64,000 nucleotides of DNA from Methylocystis hirsuta (GCF_003722355.1 NZ_QWDD01000004.1:1-64000), one strand, 5' to 3'. Shown: positions 53,582 to 62,950, counted from the first letter of the stretch. Program-made: numbers and translations. The notes: generated by a model from the sequence alone, not told the origin.

Positions 53582-53928
53582 GCGTTCGTTTTGGTCCTTT
53601 CCGAGGGCGAGGTGTTTAAAAACGGCTGGCGGCAAGCCTATCCTGCACTCGCCCTCGAAAAACGCGATGCGCCCTATTTTCAAGTTTCGAGGCTCGATTC
53701 CGATTCGTGACCTTGGTGGGCGCAGCGAGCTCTTCGACTGACTCGGATCGTCGCGGGCGCCATGAAGATCAAAGCGAGCGTCCAGCCCCATTTCCTTCTT
53801 GCCCGCGCCTTTCCCACACCCTCCGGCCTCACTACGGCGCTATTTGAGGAGCGCGTTCGGCCTCCGGGCGCTCCGCTTCGCTTCGTCCCTTCGGGATGGA
53901 AAAGCCGCTACATCTCGCTGTGTCGCGG
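53582..53928. other. Gap upstream of mobC, possible oriT
   Basis: No gene is seen in 347 bp between mobC and parB. By position this is the best place for the relaxase's origin of transfer, but no familiar nick-site consensus could be recognised. Confidence 0.35.
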
Positions 53929-54978
53929 TCACGCGCCAGAGAGCCCTGTCTTCAACGCCACGAGCTTCAATGTGGAGAGAGGCAAGTCCTCGACCGCGCC
54001 GTCATCCTCGAAGAGGACAAAACCGTACGCTTCGCCCTTGCTCGAGGCGCGGTCCAGCATCAGCCGCCCGGAACGCTGCCCGTGTTCGACACGCAGCGTC
54101 GCGACAGCTACTTTGGACGTCATTCGCGCCGGCCGCGCTGATACAGGCGACGCGTTGTCATGAGCAGATTCGGCCCGACCGAGCTGGTCGAGCCCGCCGC
54201 TTGTGTCGGCGCGGGGAGCGCCATTCCCCTGGGGGTTAGCGCTTGGCGAAGCCTCATCTTGGACATTGGAGCCAATCGTCGCCTCGCGCGGTGACGAAAC
54301 AACGACCTTTGATGGAGCGCCCAGACCCTCGCAGAATGCGATCGCTTGCGCGCGCGTGAATGAGTCATGTTCCAAGCAGAACGCTTCGACCGCCTGCGGA
54401 AACTTCTTCCACATCTGATGCAATTCGTAGACGGCGCGAATCGGCGAAGTCGCCAACCGCTCCCGCAGCACTGGCGCCATTTGCGCGACCGACGCATACA
54501 TCGCGATATAGCTCTTGTCCTTGCCGAGCCGCAGGGCGATGTCTTTCTGCTTTACGCCGGCCTCGAGGCGGGAGACGATGAATGCGGCGATATCCGCCGC
54601 CGAAAGGTCGTCCCGCTGGAGATTCTCGATCATCTGGTCGTAGGGATCGCTGGTTCCTTCCGAATGAATGAACGCCGCGATCGTGGCGCGGCCGGCGAGC
54701 TGCGCCGCTCTGAAACGGCGCGCCCCGAAGACGATTCGATGCATTCCGTTGAGACCGGCTGGAGTGATGCCGATCGGCTGAAGAACGCCACGTTCCCGGA
54801 TAGAGGCTGCAAGCTCCTCCAGCGTCTTGGCGTCGAAAGCACGCCGCGGCTGGTCCGGGTCCTCCTCGATCGACGAAAGCGGAATTTCGAGAGGCTTGCC
54901 GCTCGAGGCGGGCGCTTCGAGACCCTCAAGTTCGTCCAGCAGCAGCGCAACATCGTCGAGTTTACGGGCGTAGCTCAT
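53929..54978 (-). CDS. parB: Partition protein ParB (second system)
   Basis: From ATG 54978 the product has 349 residues. ParB motifs: LSSIEEDPDQPRR, SIRERGVLQPIGITP, RIVFGARRFRAAQLAG, ENLQRDDLSAADIAAFI, then a helix-turn-helix (GVKQKDIALRLGKDKSYIAMY). The C-terminal 80 residues are variable. The ATG overlaps the parA stop (ATGA). It is unrelated in detail to RepB of the repABC cassette and probably acts on the palindromes upstream of parA. Confidence 0.92.
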   Translation of the reverse strand: MSYARKLDDVALLLDELEGLEAPASSGKPLEIPLSSIEEDPDQPRRAFDAKTLEELAASIRERGVLQPIGITPAGLNGMHRIVFGARRFRAAQLAGRATIAAFIHSEGTSDPYDQMIENLQRDDLSAADIAAFIVSRLEAGVKQKDIALRLGKDKSYIAMYASVAQMAPVLRERLATSPIRAVYELHQMWKKFPQAVEAFCLEHDSFTRAQAIAFCEGLGAPSKVVVSSPREATIGSNVQDEASPSANPQGNGAPRADTSGGLDQLGRAESAHDNASPVSARPARMTSKVAVATLRVEHGQRSGRLMLDRASSKGEAYGFVLFEDDGAVEDLPLSTLKLVALKTGLSGA

Positions 54979-55769
54979 GCCGTCTCCATCCTGATTGCGA
55001 GCTTGTCGAACACGGCGCGCATCTCGCGGCCGGCCTCGCGAGCCGCCGTCTTCGATAGTCTCCAAACGGGCTTCTTCTCCGCCAACGCCTCTCCAATCGA
55101 CGAGCGTTGCGGGATTACGCCGTCGAACAGGTATTTCGTGCCGAATCTCTGGACGAGGCTATTCAGATTGTTCCGTTGACGCGGCGAGGTCGTCTGCAGC
55201 CGGTTAGGGATCAGTCCGAGGAACTCGAGGTCGGAATTGTATTTCTGCTTTACGCCGAGGATGTGCTTCAGCAATGTTTCAATGCCGTCGATGGCATAGT
55301 CGTCGAGGTCGATCGGCGCCAACACGAACTGCCCGGCGATTAGCGCCGCGAGATTACGTACGCCGAAGGTCGGCGGCGTGTCGACGACCGCAATGTCATA
55401 GGCGTGCGACGCATCTTTGAGATTGGAACGAAATTGTTCGATGACCTTGCCGTCCACCGCGACGATGCCGCGCAACGCGGCGGTGCCGCCAAGGACTCGA
55501 ATGCCTGCGCTCGCCATTGGTGGAACGGCGACCGTACGCGCAAAGAGCGCGGCTGCATCGATGTCACTGGCGTGCGCCGCAAGTGTCGCCGTGCCATTGC
55601 TCTGGGGATCGAGATCGAGGAAGAGGACGCGGTTGCCGCGCTCCGCAAAATACCAGGCAAGATGCACGGCGATTGTGCTCTTGCCGACGCCGCCCTTCTC
55701 GTTATTCACAACGAGCGCCTTCATGAGGCCGCCTCGGCCGTCGCGACGATCACGATTGGCGGCGCTCAT
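54975..55769 (-). CDS. parA: Partition ATPase ParA (second system)
   Basis: ATG 55769 has AAAAGGAG 6 bases upstream; the product has 264 residues (an internal start at residue 16 is possible). The deviant P-loop KGGVGKS is at 25-31, followed by LFLDLDPQSNGTATL and IAVVDTPPTFG. It is a short ParA without the N-terminal DNA-binding domain found in RepA. It forms an operon with parB. The frame stays open upstream across the palindromes by chance; that part is not coding. Confidence 0.92.
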   Translation of the reverse strand: MSAANRDRRDGRGGLMKALVVNNEKGGVGKSTIAVHLAWYFAERGNRVLFLDLDPQSNGTATLAAHASDIDAAALFARTVAVPPMASAGIRVLGGTAALRGIVAVDGKVIEQFRSNLKDASHAYDIAVVDTPPTFGVRNLAALIAGQFVLAPIDLDDYAIDGIETLLKHILGVKQKYNSDLEFLGLIPNRLQTTSPRQRNNLNSLVQRFGTKYLFDGVIPQRSSIGEALAEKKPVWRLSKTAAREAGREMRAVFDKLAIRMETA

Positions 55770-55987
55770 TGCATCTCCTTTTGGGGTTGTCGATTCGAAT
55801 CGCTTCGAGGCGAGAGCTTTTTGCCTTGGCGCGCCCAAGGAGAACCACTGCGAAATTTCACAGGGGTCAAAGAGACAAGCGGTCATTTGCGTCCGCCGGG
55901 GCGTCGAGATCTTTGCCTTCGGCAACCCGGACTCACGAGCCTTGTCGCCTTTCCGGGAATTGCGAAGGAAAGGCCCAGCGCCAAAAA

Positions 55988-56197
55988 AGTTTGCCCTGGG
56001 CAAACTCACTCCCGCCGCTTCAGGAAATCCGAAATCGAAATTTGGCGCCCAAAAAGTTTGCCCCCGGCAAACTCGGACCGCCCTGCCCGCGGCGAGCACC
56101 GAAAAGTTTGCCCTGGGCAAACCGGCTTAAGAAGCTTGTCGCGCTTCGGGGAGCTCCGAAGGCAGGGCCCAGCTAGAAAGTTTGTCCCCGGCAAACT
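55988..56197. repeat. Four 19-bp palindromes, candidate parS array
   Basis: Palindromes at 55988-56006, 56055-56073, 56105-56123 and 56179-56197 share AGTTTG-N7-CAAAC; the first reads AGTTTGCCCTGGGCAAACT, perfectly symmetric apart from the centre base. Spacing is 67, 50 and 74 bp. They lie 220-430 bases upstream of parA, where centromere sites of parABS systems are found. The first and last copies are preceded by longer similar flanks (both starting CTTGTCG, then GGCCCAGC). Confidence 0.85.
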
Positions 56198-56268
56198 CCG
56201 GCCACGAGCCGAGCTGCCATGAGTGAATGCGGAGGCGCGGGGCGGCGCGCGCCGCCCCGTTCCTCGCG

Positions 56269-56655
56269 TCACTTGCGCTTCGCGGTCTTCTTCTGCGTCT
56301 CCGTCGCCGCCTCGGCCTCGTCCGGGTCGGACTTCTCGGTCTTGGCGGAAGCGAGGATCGAGAAGTCGTCGCAGTTGAGGTCGACCGTGTAGACCTTCTC
56401 GCCGTCCTTCTCGAAGCTTCCCTGCTTCAGCGTGCCGCGCGCCACCACGAGATCGCCGGGCTTCGCATAGTCGCGGACATATTTGCGGGCGCTCTCGCTC
56501 CAGATGGTGATCTCGTTCCAAAAGGGCCGGTCCTTGGTCTCGCCGTTGCGGTCCTTGAAGGCGTAGTTGGCGCAAATCGAAACGCGCGTCGTCTGCCCGA
56601 CTTCACGAACCTTGCCGATGCGGCCGAGGATCTGGAATTCCGCGAAAGATTTCAT
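56269..56655 (-). CDS. ssb: Single-stranded DNA-binding protein
   Basis: ATG 56655 has GGAGAG upstream; the product has 128 residues. The OB fold is recognisable: FQILGRIGKVREVGQTTRVSI-type start, NGETKDRPFWNEITIW, VRDYAKPGDLVVARGTLKQ and VDLNCDDFSILA. The lysine/alanine-rich tail lacks the usual DDDIPF tip, as in other plasmid SSBs. It probably protects plasmid single strands during transfer or replication. The candidate parS array separates it from parA. Confidence 0.82.
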   Translation of the reverse strand: MKSFAEFQILGRIGKVREVGQTTRVSICANYAFKDRNGETKDRPFWNEITIWSESARKYVRDYAKPGDLVVARGTLKQGSFEKDGEKVYTVDLNCDDFSILASAKTEKSDPDEAEAATETQKKTAKRK

Positions 56656-57381
56656 CTTGCTCTCCATCGTTGGGGCGACTGCCCCGGTTGCGATGGCTGT
56701 CCGTGATGGCCGCGAAGGCGACGCCATAACCGAAGCGCCTAGAGGGCGCGAGGCCGAAGCAGAGCGGAGGACCCCGAAGGCCGCGGCAATTTTGGCTCGC
56801 GAGGAATTGGTGCCTAAGCGCCAAGGGGAAAATTGTCGCGACCGCGGGGTTTTGGGCGGCGACTGCGGCCATAGGACGAAACGCCATGCAACCGGAGGCG
56901 GGCGTTCACAAGAGAGAGCGATGAGAAAAGACGCAGCGAATTCGGATCTTCGCAAACGGCGGGGCCGTGGAGCTCGGCGAACCAGCGCTTCGAGTTCATC
57001 GCAGCCGACTATCGTGAGACCGTCCGCGCGAAGAGAATAGCGGCGCCTGCGGGAACGATATTCGTTTGAGCGACGCCGAACGAAGCCGAATTCACGCGCG
57101 CAAAACCGCCTGATCACGATCGTGCGGCGCCGATGATGCAACGCAAGACGGCAAGGTGATCGTCGTCCTCTACCAGAAGCGACCTCCCCGAAGCGACAAC
57201 GCCTGGGCGAAGGCATGGCGGATGGAAACAGTGCACGAACTGTGAAAGATGGGGAGCGCAAAGTGGCTGGAACGACGTCTGCGCCGCAACCGGACATGTC
57301 CATAAGCTCTCGATAGACACAATGAGGGATGATACAGTCGCCGAATGCACGGTATTCATTACTGAACAAATCAAGGCGCGT
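56656..57381. other. Long gap, no gene recognised
   Basis: About 725 bp with several long open frames on both strands, all rich in Arg, Ser and Pro with no family similarity, as expected of GC-rich non-coding DNA. It separates the plasmid backbone from the sulfur cluster and may hold decayed sequence. No repeats or clear promoter were found. Confidence 0.5.
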
Positions 57382-57999
57382 TTAGGCCTTGGATCGAGCG
57401 CTTCCTGCGTACATGTACGTCATGACGCGAGGACCATCCGCGTACTCGTTCCTTACCTCTGTCAGTTCGAGGCCGGCCGCGCGCATAAGGTCATCAATTT
57501 TTCGATCCAGATGGCATCCGCCGGCAACCTTGCGCCAAAAGGGAGTGAGCCGGCGTTGCCACCTTTCGACCCGAGGCTCGGGCGAAAGCCCGTGTTCGAC
57601 GAAGAACAGTTTGCCGCCGGGCCGGAGCACGCGCTGCATCTCGCGCAATGCGGCGAGCGGTTCTGGGATCGAACAAAGCGTCCATGTCATGACGATCGTG
57701 TCGATTGTGTTGTCAGCAAGTGGGATCGCGGTCGCGGACGCTTGGATGAGGCGAACTTGAATGTTGGCCGCGTCGGCGTGGCGGCGCGCCTTCGCGAGCA
57801 AAGGGAACGAGGGATCGATCCCGATAACGATCTCGACCTGTTCGCCATAGAACGAAAGATTCAGTCCCGAACCAACTCCGATTTCGAGCACTCGGCCGGC
57901 GGCGGCCGCCACGGCGTCGCGGCGATATTTTTCGAGCTGGCCTTGACGCATGACCAGATCGAGCAGCGGCGGAAAGAGCCAGCGCTCATAAACGTTCAC
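57382..57999 (-). CDS. Class I SAM methyltransferase (end of cluster)
   Basis: GTG 57999 overlaps the preceding stop by four bases (GTGA), with GGGAAG upstream; the product has 205 residues. It starts with NVYERWLFPPLLDLVM and has motif I VLEIGVGSGLNLSFYG, then VIGIDPS, IPLADNTIDTIVMTWTLCSIP and VLRPGGKLFFVEHG. It resembles methyltransferases of the UbiE/phospholipid N-methyltransferase-like type. The substrate is unknown. Last gene of a probable operon running from 62899. Given the neighbours, thiol or sulfide methylation is a possible role, but that is inference. Confidence 0.85.
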   Translation of the reverse strand: MNVYERWLFPPLLDLVMRQGQLEKYRRDAVAAAAGRVLEIGVGSGLNLSFYGEQVEIVIGIDPSFPLLAKARRHADAANIQVRLIQASATAIPLADNTIDTIVMTWTLCSIPEPLAALREMQRVLRPGGKLFFVEHGLSPEPRVERWQRRLTPFWRKVAGGCHLDRKIDDLMRAAGLELTEVRNEYADGPRVMTYMYAGSARSKA

Positions 58000-58796
58000 G
58001 TCGATCTTCCCACTCGCCCGCGTTCCGCGCCCCCGGAGCTCGCCCACGGCGTCGGCGACTTGCGCAATTCGCCTCCCTCGACGGGCTTCGCCGCCGATAT
58101 GGCGATGAAGGCGGCCGCCCCGAAAATCGCTCGCCGTCCGAGCCATGGATCGATTGGCGCGAGCAGCCGCGCGACGGCGCCGCACGGCGGATAATACACG
58201 GCGCCACGCGTCTCGATCACATCGAGCCTGGCACCCTCGAGGAGGCGCCGAAGCTCGGCCTGTGAAGGAAACCTTGCCGCTCGCCAGGTCGGATGGCCGA
58301 GCCAGCCGCGGATGCGTCGATAGTCGGCCCAGAGGCTCCAGCGCCCGAGTTCGCCGATGACGAGCCGGCCGCCCGGTTTCAGCACGCGCGACAGTTCCTT
58401 CACCGCTTGCGCCGCGTCGGGAACGAAGCACAGCGTCGCGACCGCAAGAACGCTGTCAAACGATTCGTCCGCGAACGGCGGCGCCTCGGCCTTTCCCTCC
58501 ACAAGCCGCAACTCGACGCCCTCGACGCCGGCCCGCCTCCGCGCGGCGGCGATCATCGCAGGATCCGCGTCAACGCCGGTGACGACCGCCCCCGCCCGCG
58601 CGAGCCGCGCCGCAAGTTCGCCGTCGCCGCAGCCTACGTCGAGCACTGACTTGCAGGCGATAGGATCGAGAAGCTCGAAGAGAAGCCGCCGCTCCAGCGC
58701 GTCGGTGATTTGGCCAAGACGGCTCGACCGCCAGCGGGCGTATGACTCGATGAGCCCGGCCGTCTGCAGACTCTCGCGAAACATTCCCGCGCTCAT
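57996..58796 (-). CDS. Class I SAM methyltransferase
   Basis: The product has 266 residues. Motif I is VLDVGCGDGELAARLA; then VTGVDADPAMIAAARRRAG, APPFADESFDSVLAVATLCF and VLKPGGRLVIGELG. The C-terminal part has a hydrophobic stretch (AIFGAAAFIAISAAKP). The substrate is unknown. It overlaps the cysteine desulfurase gene by ATGA and the next methyltransferase by GTGA, so all three are translationally coupled. It is not a duplicate of its neighbour. Confidence 0.85.
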   Translation of the reverse strand: MSAGMFRESLQTAGLIESYARWRSSRLGQITDALERRLLFELLDPIACKSVLDVGCGDGELAARLARAGAVVTGVDADPAMIAAARRRAGVEGVELRLVEGKAEAPPFADESFDSVLAVATLCFVPDAAQAVKELSRVLKPGGRLVIGELGRWSLWADYRRIRGWLGHPTWRAARFPSQAELRRLLEGARLDVIETRGAVYYPPCGAVARLLAPIDPWLGRRAIFGAAAFIAISAAKPVEGGELRKSPTPWASSGGAERGRVGRST

Positions 58797-59923
58797 TTCT
58801 TGGCGCCGAGCTGGTCCGAAAGCGCTTCGACCACCGCGTCGATCTCCTCGCGGGCTGTGCCGCGCCCCAGGCTGAAGCGAATGGCGCCGATGCCGAGTTC
58901 GGGCGCGACGCCCATGGCCTCCAGCACCGGCGACAGCGTGACGCGGCCCGAGTGGCAGGCCGATCCCGTCGAGGCGGCGACGCCATCGAGCCGCGCCAAC
59001 AATTGCGCGCCGATTTGGCCGAGGAAGGAAACATTGAGCGTGTTCGGCAGGCGGCGAACGGGATGGCCGTTGAGGACGACGCGATTCTCCAAACGCGCTT
59101 GCAGCTCTTCCCAGAAATAGTCGCGCAACTCGCGCACGCGCTCCATGGGCTTGAGATCGCGCGCCAATTCGCAGGCCTTGCCGAGGCCGACCGTCAGCAG
59201 CGCGCTTTCCGTTCCAGCACGCCGTCCGCCCTCGTGACCGGCGCCGTGAATGAGCGGTTCGAGCGAAACGCCGCGGCGAATGAACAGCGCGCCCACGCCT
59301 TTCGGCGCGTAAATCTTGTGGCCGGCGAGCGACAGGAGATCGACGCCGAGCGCATTCACGTCGGTCGCGACCTTGCCGACGGACTGGGCGGCGTCAGTAT
59401 GGAACAGGACGCCATGTTCGCGGGCGATCCGCGCGCATTCTTCGATCGGCTGGATCGTTCCGACTTCATTGTTGGCGTGCATGATCGAAACGAGGATGGT
59501 TTGCGGCGTGATCGCCTTGCGCAGATCCTCGGGGTCGACGAGCCCCGCACCGTCGACCTGCAGAGAAGTGACGCGCGCGCCGAGGCGCTCGAGAAACCGG
59601 CAGGGCTCCATGATCGCCGGATGTTCGATCCGCATCGTGACGATGTGATCACCCTTGCCGCGTAATGCGAAGAACACGCCCTTGAGCGCGAAGTTGTTGG
59701 CCTCGCTGCCGCCGCTCGTGAAGACGATTTCGTCGCTCTCGCAGCCAAGCAAGGCCGCCACCTGGCCTCGCGCTGTCTCGATTGCCGCCTTCGCAGTCGT
59801 CGCCGCCCAATGGCCGCTGGACGGATTGCCGAAGTGATCCTCCAAGAAGGGCCGCATTGCGGCGGCGACCGCCGGATCGATCGGCGTACTGGCGTTGTAA
59901 TCGAGATAGACGCGGCGCATCAC
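58793..59923 (-). CDS. Cysteine desulfurase (NifS/IscS family)
   Basis: The product has 376 residues. It begins with the signature YLDYNASTPIDPAVAAAM and has TSGGSEANNFALKG, the PLP lysine in LLSLAGHKIYAPKGVGA, and the active-site Cys in STGSACHSG. It releases sulfur from cysteine as an enzyme persulfide for Fe-S clusters or other acceptors. No scaffold gene (iscU or nifU) lies nearby. Here it sits with a DsrE protein and a persulfide-dioxygenase-like hydrolase, so sulfur transfer or detoxification is more likely than Fe-S assembly. It starts directly after the DsrE stop. Confidence 0.92.
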   Translation of the reverse strand: MMRRVYLDYNASTPIDPAVAAAMRPFLEDHFGNPSSGHWAATTAKAAIETARGQVAALLGCESDEIVFTSGGSEANNFALKGVFFALRGKGDHIVTMRIEHPAIMEPCRFLERLGARVTSLQVDGAGLVDPEDLRKAITPQTILVSIMHANNEVGTIQPIEECARIAREHGVLFHTDAAQSVGKVATDVNALGVDLLSLAGHKIYAPKGVGALFIRRGVSLEPLIHGAGHEGGRRAGTESALLTVGLGKACELARDLKPMERVRELRDYFWEELQARLENRVVLNGHPVRRLPNTLNVSFLGQIGAQLLARLDGVAASTGSACHSGRVTLSPVLEAMGVAPELGIGAIRFSLGRGTAREEIDAVVEALSDQLGAKK

Positions 59924-60274
59924 TCAGAACACCAGGACCTTGTCGGCCTCTAGCGTCGCCGCGGCCAGTTCGTCCATCGTGCTGCGGCGAGCGCCCTCCA
60001 ATAGCGCGTCCTCCTCAAGGCCGCGCGCGTCCATGCAGGCGCCGCACAGAAGGACTTTGCCGGCGCCGGCCAATACGCGTTTGAGCATTCGTTCGACGTT
60101 GTAGTAGCCGTCTGGCGTCTTCTGGCCCGCTTTGGCCGCAATTACGGCGTCGGCCATCAGAAAGACGGCGACTTCCGCGCGCGAGTCCTTTTGCAGCGCA
60201 TGGGCGAGGCGCAGCGCATTGTAAACCCGCTCCGAGCCGTAGGGAGCGTCATTGAGGATGAAAAGAGCTTTCAT
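59924..60274 (-). CDS. DsrE/DsrF-like sulfur-transfer protein
   Basis: The product has 116 residues. It begins KALFILNDAPYGSERVYNALRLAHAL and has VAVFLMADAVIAAKAGQ, then a conserved Cys in VLLCGACMDARG. DsrE-fold proteins carry sulfur as a persulfide between enzymes. Directly followed by the cysteine desulfurase gene. A role as acceptor of its sulfur is inference. Confidence 0.85.
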   Translation of the reverse strand: MKALFILNDAPYGSERVYNALRLAHALQKDSRAEVAVFLMADAVIAAKAGQKTPDGYYNVERMLKRVLAGAGKVLLCGACMDARGLEEDALLEGARRSTMDELAAATLEADKVLVF

Positions 60275-60416
60275 GGAGAGAGCCTTCCCTAACGCAAGCG
60301 CGTTTCGCGCACCTCTTCACTCGCAACGCTTCCTCCAGCCGCATCGCCATTTGCATTCCGCGACTGCGGTTTCAATCTCCAGTCGCGTCATTCGGGGTCC
60401 ATGGCGGCCGAGCGCC

Positions 60417-60785
60417 TTACTCTCCCAGAACGCGACGGCGCTCCTCGAACTCTTCCTTATCGATCTCGCCGCGGGCGAAACGCTCTTTGAGAATGTCGAG
60501 CGGCGTGCGTGCTGCAGGCGGTTGGTATGGGGGCTGCGGTCCATACAACGGCCCACTGAGCCAGCGAACGAGAAGAACAGCGACGACAATGACCGCAGCG
60601 AGCGCCAATATCATGAAAAGCGGACCAAGGATCATGCCGTACCACCCTCCGCCCCACATCATCTGCGACATATGTTGCCCCCAGTCATATTTGTCGGCTT
60701 CGGCTGGAGTTTGCGCCCAGCTCCAAGGTGGCCGCATGATCAGAACGGCGGCCGCCATCGCCATAAACGCCCTGTGATTGCTCAT
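60417..60785 (-). CDS. SHOCT-domain membrane protein
   Basis: The product has 122 residues. It has an N-terminal signal-like segment (AFMAMAAAVLIM), a Gly/Trp/Met-rich stretch (MSQMMWGGGWYGMILGPLF) and one strong membrane helix (about 55-76). The C-terminal SHOCT motif reads PLDILKERFARGEIDKEEFEERRRVL. SHOCT domains mediate oligomerisation or membrane assembly of unknown purpose. It lies 21 bases after the transporter gene. Confidence 0.8.
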   Translation of the reverse strand: MSNHRAFMAMAAAVLIMRPPWSWAQTPAEADKYDWGQHMSQMMWGGGWYGMILGPLFMILALAAVIVVAVLLVRWLSGPLYGPQPPYQPPAARTPLDILKERFARGEIDKEEFEERRRVLGE

Positions 60786-60806
60786 GTGACAGGCTCCCTC
60801 GTTTGC

Positions 60807-62162
60807 TTATCTCGTCATCGGTTCGCTTCTCGTGACGACCTGTCCGTGAAGCGTTTCAAGAGACTCGCGGGAGATTTTCTCCTCGCACGCGCTCGTCGCG
60901 CGTCCATCCAAAGTCTCGCGCATGAGCACGGCCGCGACCGCCCCGGAGAGAAACGTCAACGCGGCAATTGATCCGATCGCCCACGCCATTCCAAAGAAAT
61001 CGGCGATAAGGCCCGCGGAGAGCGCGCCGATCGCGTAGCCGAGATCGCGCCAAAAACGATAGACGCTGAGCGAGCGAGCGCGCCACGAGGGATGTGAAGC
61101 GTCGGAAACGGCGGCGATCAGGCTCGGATAGACCATCGCGGTTCCGAGGCCGAGCAACAGGCTGCCGATCAGCCAATATTGGAACTCGCCAGTCCCCGCC
61201 GTCAGAAAGAGACCCGCCGACTGAACCCACATGCCGGCGACGATCAGGCCCTTGCGTCCCCAGCGATCACTCAACGGGCCGGTGGCGACCTGGAGAATTC
61301 CCCACGTCGCCGGATACAGGGCTTTGAGAACGCCGATCCGCTCGACCCCGAGGCCGAACGAAGCGAAGAACAGCGGGAAAATGCCCCAGCTCATACCGTC
61401 GTTGAGGTTGTTGACGAGCCCGGCCTGGGACGCCGCGAACAGATTGCGGTCGCGGAACGAGGTCAGCGCAAAGACCTCCCAAAAGCCGATCGCCGCCGCC
61501 TCGACGGGGTGATCGCCGAGTTCGGCGCGCACATGATCGCGCGTATCGCGCACGAGCAGGATCGAGAGCAGCGCGCCCGCGATCGCATAGCCGACGCCGA
61601 GATAAATCGGCGTCGGGCGCAGGCCATATTGCGACGCAAGGTAGCCGGTGAGGAACGCCGTGACGCCGACCGCAAGATAACCGGCGAATTCGTTGAGGCC
61701 GACCGCGAGGCCGCGCGACTTCGGCCCGACGAGATCGACCTTCATGATGACGGTCATCGACCAGGCGAGACCTTGATTGACGCCGAGCAGCGCGTTGGCG
61801 GCGATCACCCATTCCCAGTTCGGCGCCCAGATGATCAGAAAGGGAACCGGCAGGCCAATGAGCCATCCAACCACCAACACGCGTTTGCGGCCCCAAACAT
61901 CGGCAAGATGCCCCGAGACGAGATTGGCGAAGGCCTTGATGACGCCGAAGCTGACGATGAAGGAGACGATGAGCGTCGTCGAGGCGATGTGAAATTCCTC
62001 GGCGCCGATCAGCGGCACGACGGTGCGCTCGATCCCTACCATGCCGCCGACAAAGGCGTTGATGAGAACGAGCAAGGCGAACTGCGGCCAGTTGGCGCGC
62101 AATCCGAGAACGACACTGCTGTCGCTTCGCCGATCGGCGGCGTCGAGATCGGCCGCTTTCAT
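60807..62162 (-). CDS. MFS transporter
   Basis: The product has 451 residues with about 12 hydrophobic segments. MFS signatures include GHLADVWGRKRVLVVGWL (loop 2-3) and GPLSDRWGRKGLIVAG (loop 8-9). The substrate is unknown; the neighbours suggest a sulfur compound. Its start overlaps the metallo-hydrolase stop by four bases (ATGA), so the two are coupled. Confidence 0.88.
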   Translation of the reverse strand: MKAADLDAADRRSDSSVVLGLRANWPQFALLVLINAFVGGMVGIERTVVPLIGAEEFHIASTTLIVSFIVSFGVIKAFANLVSGHLADVWGRKRVLVVGWLIGLPVPFLIIWAPNWEWVIAANALLGVNQGLAWSMTVIMKVDLVGPKSRGLAVGLNEFAGYLAVGVTAFLTGYLASQYGLRPTPIYLGVGYAIAGALLSILLVRDTRDHVRAELGDHPVEAAAIGFWEVFALTSFRDRNLFAASQAGLVNNLNDGMSWGIFPLFFASFGLGVERIGVLKALYPATWGILQVATGPLSDRWGRKGLIVAGMWVQSAGLFLTAGTGEFQYWLIGSLLLGLGTAMVYPSLIAAVSDASHPSWRARSLSVYRFWRDLGYAIGALSAGLIADFFGMAWAIGSIAALTFLSGAVAAVLMRETLDGRATSACEEKISRESLETLHGQVVTRSEPMTR

Positions 62163-62899
62163 TCGGCGGCCGCCATCATGCCGGAATTAGCCGCGCGGAT
62201 TTGCGCGGCTCGCGGTGGCGCCGGCGGGACGTCGGCGACCATGGCGCACACGAAAGCTTCCTCATCGTCGATGCGGAACGCCTTGTTGTGGCGTCTCTCG
62301 AACCCGATCGTGGACATCGGCTTGCCGCTCAAGCTGCGCCCGCAGACCGAACCGGAATAGGCGCCGGGCAACACTTCGACGTAATCGGGAAGGGACTTCA
62401 GCCGTTGCGCGCTGCGGAATAAGGCGCGCGCGCCTTCCTCGGCGCTCGTCGCCAGCTCTGTTCGGCCGAGGTCGCCCACCATGAGCGTGTGACCGGTCAG
62501 CACGAACCATGGCTCATCGGCGCGCGTGCGATCGGTGACGAGAAGCGAGATGTGCTCGGGGGTGTGCCCCGGCGTGTGCAGGACTTGGATCGAGACGTTG
62601 CCAAGTTCGAGCGCTTCGCCGTCGCGAAGGCCGCGGAAGGGAAAGGCTGCCGGCGCTTCGGCGAATAGCGCATATTCGGTGCCGGCCGACGCGGCCAAGT
62701 CGCGTCCTACCGAGATATGATCGGCGTGCAGATGCGTGTCGATCACATAGCGAATGCGCATCCCTGTCTCTTCGACGATGCGAAGGTAGAGGGCGATGTC
62801 GCCTAAAGGATCCACGACGGCCGCCGCGGCGCGTCCTGCGCAGCCGAAGAGATACGAAGCAGCCACGGGGTCGGAGTGCAGGAATTGCCGCAGGATCAT
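62159..62899 (-). CDS. ETHE1-like MBL-fold hydrolase (persulfide dioxygenase-like)
   Basis: The product has 246 residues. Metal-binding motifs: THLHADH, HTPGHTPEH and GDLGRTEL, with CAGRAAAAVVDPLGD near the start. The pattern matches the ETHE1/persulfide dioxygenase branch of the metallo-beta-lactamase fold, which oxidises glutathione persulfide to sulfite. ETHE1-like proteins use two His and one Asp for iron, and these are present. First gene of the minus-strand operon, divergent from the ArsR-rhodanese regulator. Confidence 0.87.
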   Translation of the reverse strand: MILRQFLHSDPVAASYLFGCAGRAAAAVVDPLGDIALYLRIVEETGMRIRYVIDTHLHADHISVGRDLAASAGTEYALFAEAPAAFPFRGLRDGEALELGNVSIQVLHTPGHTPEHISLLVTDRTRADEPWFVLTGHTLMVGDLGRTELATSAEEGARALFRSAQRLKSLPDYVEVLPGAYSGSVCGRSLSGKPMSTIGFERRHNKAFRIDDEEAFVCAMVADVPPAPPRAAQIRAANSGMMAAAE

Positions 62900-62950
62900 G
62901 GGAGGTCCCCCAATTCGGTCATCGGCCGGCCGCTCGCGCTGGAATGCACC

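Noticed and set aside
55770..56120. N-terminal extension of ParA
   Set aside because: It translates the palindromic array into repetitive peptides; ATG 55769 has a strong ribosome binding site and fits the family length.
55988..56197. CRISPR array
   Set aside because: There are only four repeats; they are short palindromes with irregular, partly similar spacers and no cas genes.
56655..57369. Minus-strand extension upstream of ssb
   Set aside because: Arg/Ser/Pro-rich with no family similarity; ssb starts at ATG 56655.
58000..58431. Minus-strand extension of the last methyltransferase
   Set aside because: It overlaps the preceding methyltransferase in another frame; GTG 57999 with overlap GTGA is the natural start.
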